From the NCBI GenBank assembly GCA_018396515.1, contig JAGTQJ010000041.1, positions 3,592 through 11,464 on the forward strand: a stretch of 7,873 nucleotides of DNA. The letters are read 5' to 3'. The stretch comes from Candidatus Bathyarchaeota archaeon. GTDB taxonomy: Archaea > Thermoproteota > Bathyarchaeia > TCS64. Below the pieces are notes generated by a model. It was given only the letters and a program-made list of their open reading frames with translations, was not told the DNA's origin and did no database searches. Below are positions 6,150 through 7,873 of this stretch, in pieces. Every line of letters begins with the position of its first letter. The stretch's first letter is position 1. The position numbers were made by a program, and so were the translations under genes.

Positions 6150-7232
6150 TCACCTCGTCACTCTCAGCTCCAGCATCCTCTCAAGGTTTTTGGGGTGCCT
6201 CTTGAAGTATTCTCTTACCGGCTCCAGTATCCTTATCATCGCCTCGGCCACGGCGTTCTTGAGGTCTAGGGGGTGGAGCTCCCCAGAGGTGTAGAGCCTC
6301 TCAAGCTCGGAGTAGCTATTCACCGTGAGCCTTCCGCCGTACCTAGCTGGCCGCTCCACATCGAGGGATCCCATGTGGGGGAAGACCACCAGCCTAGCAT
6401 GTTCAAGGACTGGATTCCCCTCCGCAGACCTGGGAGGGCAGAAGGCCATCCTGTACTTCTCCCTTATGGTTTCAGGATCGTCGTTCACCCAGATTGCCCC
6501 TTTCTCCACACTCTTCGACATCTTCATCCTTATGCTCCTGTCTATGCCTTTATCCTCGTCGAAGACACCCTCAACACCCTCCCCTTGGAGACCTGGGAGG
6601 AGGGGGGAGTGGAGGCAGATTGGGGGCTTGAAACCCAGCTTGGGGGCCAGCTCCCTAGCCAGCATATGAACCTTCCTCTGGTCCATCCCGGAGCAGGCGC
6701 AGTCCAGCTCCATATGGAATATGTCGCTCGCCTGCATGGCCGGGTAGAGCATCCATGCGGCCTCCACATCGCCCGCCTCGAGGCTCCTACCCATGATCGG
6801 CAGGGTGCGCTGGATCCTCTTGAGAGAAGAGGCCTTCAGGATCCTCACGACCTTCTCCCAGTAGTCACTGCTGTCCACGATGTCGGAGGCCCAGACATAT
6901 CGGACCTTCCCCTCCGGCAGGCCGAGGGCGGTGAAGCAGTCCTTAAAGTACTCCCCGCCTATCCTGATATTCTCCATGACCCCTCCGAGCTTGTTGTTTA
7001 TCCAGCTGTGCCAGTCGGCCAGGAAGATGATGAAATCGAAACCCGCCTCAACCCAGTCGAGCATCTTCCTGCCAACTATGAGGCCTGTCCCAGCGTGCAT
7101 GAGGCCTGAGCACTCGAAGCCCACATAGCCCCTAGGGTGGTCCACGGTCTCAAGAAGAACCTTGAGCTCCTCCGGTGTGATAACCTCCTCAAGGTTTCGA
7201 ATGCACAGCTCATACCTCTCAGCCGGATCCAT
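6150..7232 (-). CDS. tyrS: Tyrosyl-tRNA synthetase, archaeal type
   Basis: This 360-residue class I synthetase charges tRNA-Tyr. Y36 in RGYVGFECSG, Y163, Q167 and D170 in YPAMQASDIF, and Q185 in SGMDQRKVHMLARE correspond to the tyrosine pocket. The HIGH-equivalent is HAGT at 46-49, and KMSKS is at 237-241. The GMDQRK segment and the short C-terminal domain are typical of archaeal/eukaryotic TyrRS rather than the bacterial form or TrpRS. Minor oddities are ECSG where EPSG is usual, CSG before MDQRK where a GG is usual, and about 20 extra residues between LLPGLQG and KMSKS. The ATG at 7232 is supported by the family N-terminus. The gene converges on gap with 11 bases between stop codons. Upstream lies a strongly structured 190-base element that may be a separate RNA or the tyrS leader. 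Confidence 0.94.
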   Translation of the reverse strand: MDPAERYELCIRNLEEVITPEELKVLLETVDHPRGYVGFECSGLMHAGTGLIVGRKMLDWVEAGFDFIIFLADWHSWINNKLGGVMENIRIGGEYFKDCFTALGLPEGKVRYVWASDIVDSSDYWEKVVRILKASSLKRIQRTLPIMGRSLEAGDVEAAWMLYPAMQASDIFHMELDCACSGMDQRKVHMLARELAPKLGFKPPICLHSPLLPGLQGEGVEGVFDEDKGIDRSIRMKMSKSVEKGAIWVNDDPETIREKYRMAFCPPRSAEGNPVLEHARLVVFPHMGSLDVERPARYGGRLTVNSYSELERLYTSGELHPLDLKNAVAEAMIRILEPVREYFKRHPKNLERMLELRVTR

Positions 7233-7269
7233 CTAGACTGCACCGGACGGGGAAGAAAATGTTCTCGGG

Positions 7270-7279
7270 CCATTTAAGG
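7270..7279 (-). promoter_or_regulatory. Possible proximal TATA box of tyrS
   Basis: On the minus strand CCTTAAATGG centred near 7275 would start transcription near 7249, giving a leader of under 20 bases to the tyrS ATG. It overlaps the perfect inverted repeat TTAAG-G-CTTAA at 7274-7284. If used, the structured element upstream is not part of the tyrS mRNA. Confidence 0.4.
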
Positions 7280-7284
7280 CTTAA

Positions 7285-7474
7285 GGGCGGGCGTCCCTGT
7301 CCCTCGCAACAAACTCTCGGCCTCATCGACTGGGCCTCGCCCTCCTAGGCCGAGCTCTCTCAGAGGCGAGGATTCCGACGCCCGCCCGCCCGCCTGTTCC
7401 ATGGCTGGGTAACCCCCTCCTCACAGGCTCCCTCGGGGAGGTCCGTCTGCATGGAGCGTCGTCTAGCGGCGGGC
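7285..7474 (-). ncRNA. Candidate structured RNA (independent ncRNA or tyrS leader)
   Basis: About 70% GC by hand count, with no credible protein. Domain 1: 7285-7295 (GGGCGGGCGTC) pairs perfectly over 11 bp with 7377-7387. Inside it CCTCGC 7302-7307 pairs with 7366-7371, then CTCGGCCT 7316-7323 with 7347-7354, then an apical GGGC 7332-7335 with 7339-7342. Domain 2 abuts it: GCCCGCC 7388-7394 pairs with 7468-7474, CCATG 7399-7403 with 7450-7454, and CCTCCTC 7416-7422 with GGGGAGG 7435-7441 (one G-U). Stems of this kind are symmetric, so the strand is not fixed by pairing; minus is preferred because a TATA-like TTAAAATTT (7504-7496) predicts a start near 7474, exactly the end of domain 2, and TTTTCTT follows at about 7261-7255. 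Signature motifs of RNase P, SRP RNA, 5S rRNA and tRNA are not present as far as I can judge. CCATG/CATGG followed by AACA on the minus strand is a weak H/ACA-like feature. Confidence 0.55.
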
Positions 7475-7478
7475 ATGT

Positions 7479-7509
7479 AAAGGTTATGAAACCAGAAATT
7501 TTAACCTTT
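7479..7509. repeat. 8-bp inverted repeat beside the structured element
   Basis: AAAGGTTA (7479-7486) and TAACCTTT (7502-7509) are perfectly complementary around a 15-base AT-rich spacer that contains the minus-strand TATA-like box. On the plus strand the hairpin is followed by T and would resemble a terminator; on the minus strand it could be an operator around the promoter. Confidence 0.4.
7496..7504 (-). promoter_or_regulatory. TATA-like element for the structured RNA / tyrS leader
   Basis: Read on the minus strand, TTAAAATTT follows an A/G-rich stretch (AAAAGG) that could serve as a BRE. Its centre near 7500 predicts initiation near 7474, where the outer stem of the structured element starts. 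Confidence 0.4.
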
Positions 7510-7583
7510 TCAGGGAGGGCCGATTGAACAAGCTCCAAAGCTTTATCCAATTATGTCGGGTGTTGGGCCCGCCAGCGAAGAGG

Positions 7584-7592
7584 TTTTATATT
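7584..7592 (+). promoter_or_regulatory. TATA box of the aminotransferase gene
   Basis: TTTTATATT, a near-consensus archaeal TATA box centred at 7588, predicts a start near 7614 and a leader of about 10 bases. A GGAGG at 7611-7615 lies 8 bases before the GTG at 7624, so the mRNA would begin at or within the ribosome binding site unless initiation is a few bases upstream. Confidence 0.6.
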
Positions 7593-7623
7593 AGTAGCCG
7601 ATAGGTAGGCGGAGGCGTCGGGA

Positions 7624-7873
7624 GTGTCTGTAGAGAGATTTGCGAGGAAGGAGCTTCTCTCCATCGGAGGAGCCCCGGCCACGAGGGTGACCCTAGGCCC
7701 AATTCCAGGATTGATAAACTTGGGGGCCGGGGACCCTGACTTCGACCAGCCCAAGTTCATCGCTGAGGCGGTCTATAAGGCGATGCTTGAGGGCCACACC
7801 CACTACGCCTTCGGAGGCGACCCTGAGTTCAAGGCCGCCATCGCCGAGTATTATAAGAAGTTCAATGTAGATG
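7624..7873 (+). CDS. Class I/II PLP-dependent aminotransferase, N-terminal part (3' end outside window)
   Basis: From the GTG at 7624 the frame stays open to the window end (83 residues). It reads VERFARKELLSIGGAPATRV and then LINLGAGDPDFDQPKFIAEA, followed by a helix and THYAFGGDPEFKAAIAEYYK. The NLGxGDPDF strand and the later THY...G-x-PE-x-x-xAIAEYY pattern are the standard opening of fold-type I aminotransferases of the aspartate aminotransferase group, which move amino groups between amino acids and 2-oxo acids using PLP in the cytoplasm. The PLP lysine and the substrate-specifying part are outside the window, so the substrate is not known. The GTG start is supported by GGAGG 8 bases upstream and a strong TATA box at 7584-7592. 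It faces away from the structured element and tyrS. Confidence 0.88.
   Translation, partial: MSVERFARKELLSIGGAPATRVTLGPIPGLINLGAGDPDFDQPKFIAEAVYKAMLEGHTHYAFGGDPEFKAAIAEYYKKFNVD

Noticed and set aside
6273..7109. 278-codon plus-strand frame antisense to tyrS
   Set aside because: The tyrS frame contains all synthetase motifs; the antisense frame has none and arises from the codon bias of tyrS.
7285..7474. Identity of the structured element as RNase P RNA, SRP RNA or 5S rRNA
   Set aside because: I looked for the GAGGAAAGUCC and ACAGAA blocks of RNase P, the helix-8 GGAAGGGAGCA-type motif of SRP RNA, and the 5S core, on both strands, and did not find them; a covariance-model search would settle this.
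7323..7760. Minus-strand open frames in the tyrS-aminotransferase gap and antisense to the aminotransferase
   Set aside because: They overlap the structured GC-rich element or run antisense to a clear coding start; the Arg/Pro/Gly-rich translation reflects GC-rich DNA, not a protein family.

Overview
The window looks like a chromosomal segment of an archaeon, probably of the Thermoproteota/TACK side (Bathyarchaeia, Korarchaeia and Thermoproteia cannot be separated from this much sequence). The grounds are an archaeal-type DnaG (Toprim) protein, an archaeal-type tyrosyl-tRNA synthetase, promoters built on TATA boxes about 26 nt before expected starts, T-run terminators, a strong preference for AGG arginine codons, and several leaderless or short-leader starts. 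Nothing in it indicates a phage, an insertion sequence or a CRISPR array.

Layout. 2-439 (+) is the C-terminal half of an EamA/DMT-type membrane transporter cut by the window edge. 440-701 is an AT-rich intergenic stretch leading to a small Cys-rich hypothetical gene (702-980, +). A DUF917 / S-methyl-thiohydantoin desulfurase-like enzyme lies on the minus strand (1224-2345). The 380-base gap 2346-2727 has no credible protein gene but holds a possible structured RNA (about 2491-2649), followed by tRNA-Glu(UUC) at 2728-2806. A VapB/VapC toxin-antitoxin pair (2906-3187 and 3180-3644, +) with repeated motifs at its promoter comes next. dnaG (3771-4949, -) and a bacterial-type phosphorylating GAPDH (5131-6138, +) are divergently transcribed from a shared promoter region with a small palindrome. 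tyrS (6150-7232, -) converges on gap with only 11 bases between stops. A class I/II aminotransferase starts at 7624 (+) and runs off the window.

The most striking part is the 390-base gap between tyrS and the aminotransferase. About 190 bases (7285-7474) are roughly 70% GC by hand count and contain two adjacent long-range stems (11 bp and 7 bp, perfect) with nested helices inside each. A TATA-like element on the minus strand lies at the expected distance from the end of the structure. I read it as a candidate non-coding RNA, or else a long structured leader of tyrS. It lacks the signature motifs of RNase P RNA, SRP RNA, 5S rRNA and tRNA as far as I can recognise them.

Functionally the genes are a mixture: translation (tRNA-Glu, TyrRS), RNA metabolism or priming (DnaG), central carbon metabolism (GAPDH), amino-acid metabolism (aminotransferase, possibly the DUF917 enzyme), and a toxin-antitoxin module. 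Apart from the overlapping vapBC pair there is no clear operon; most genes appear to have their own promoter.
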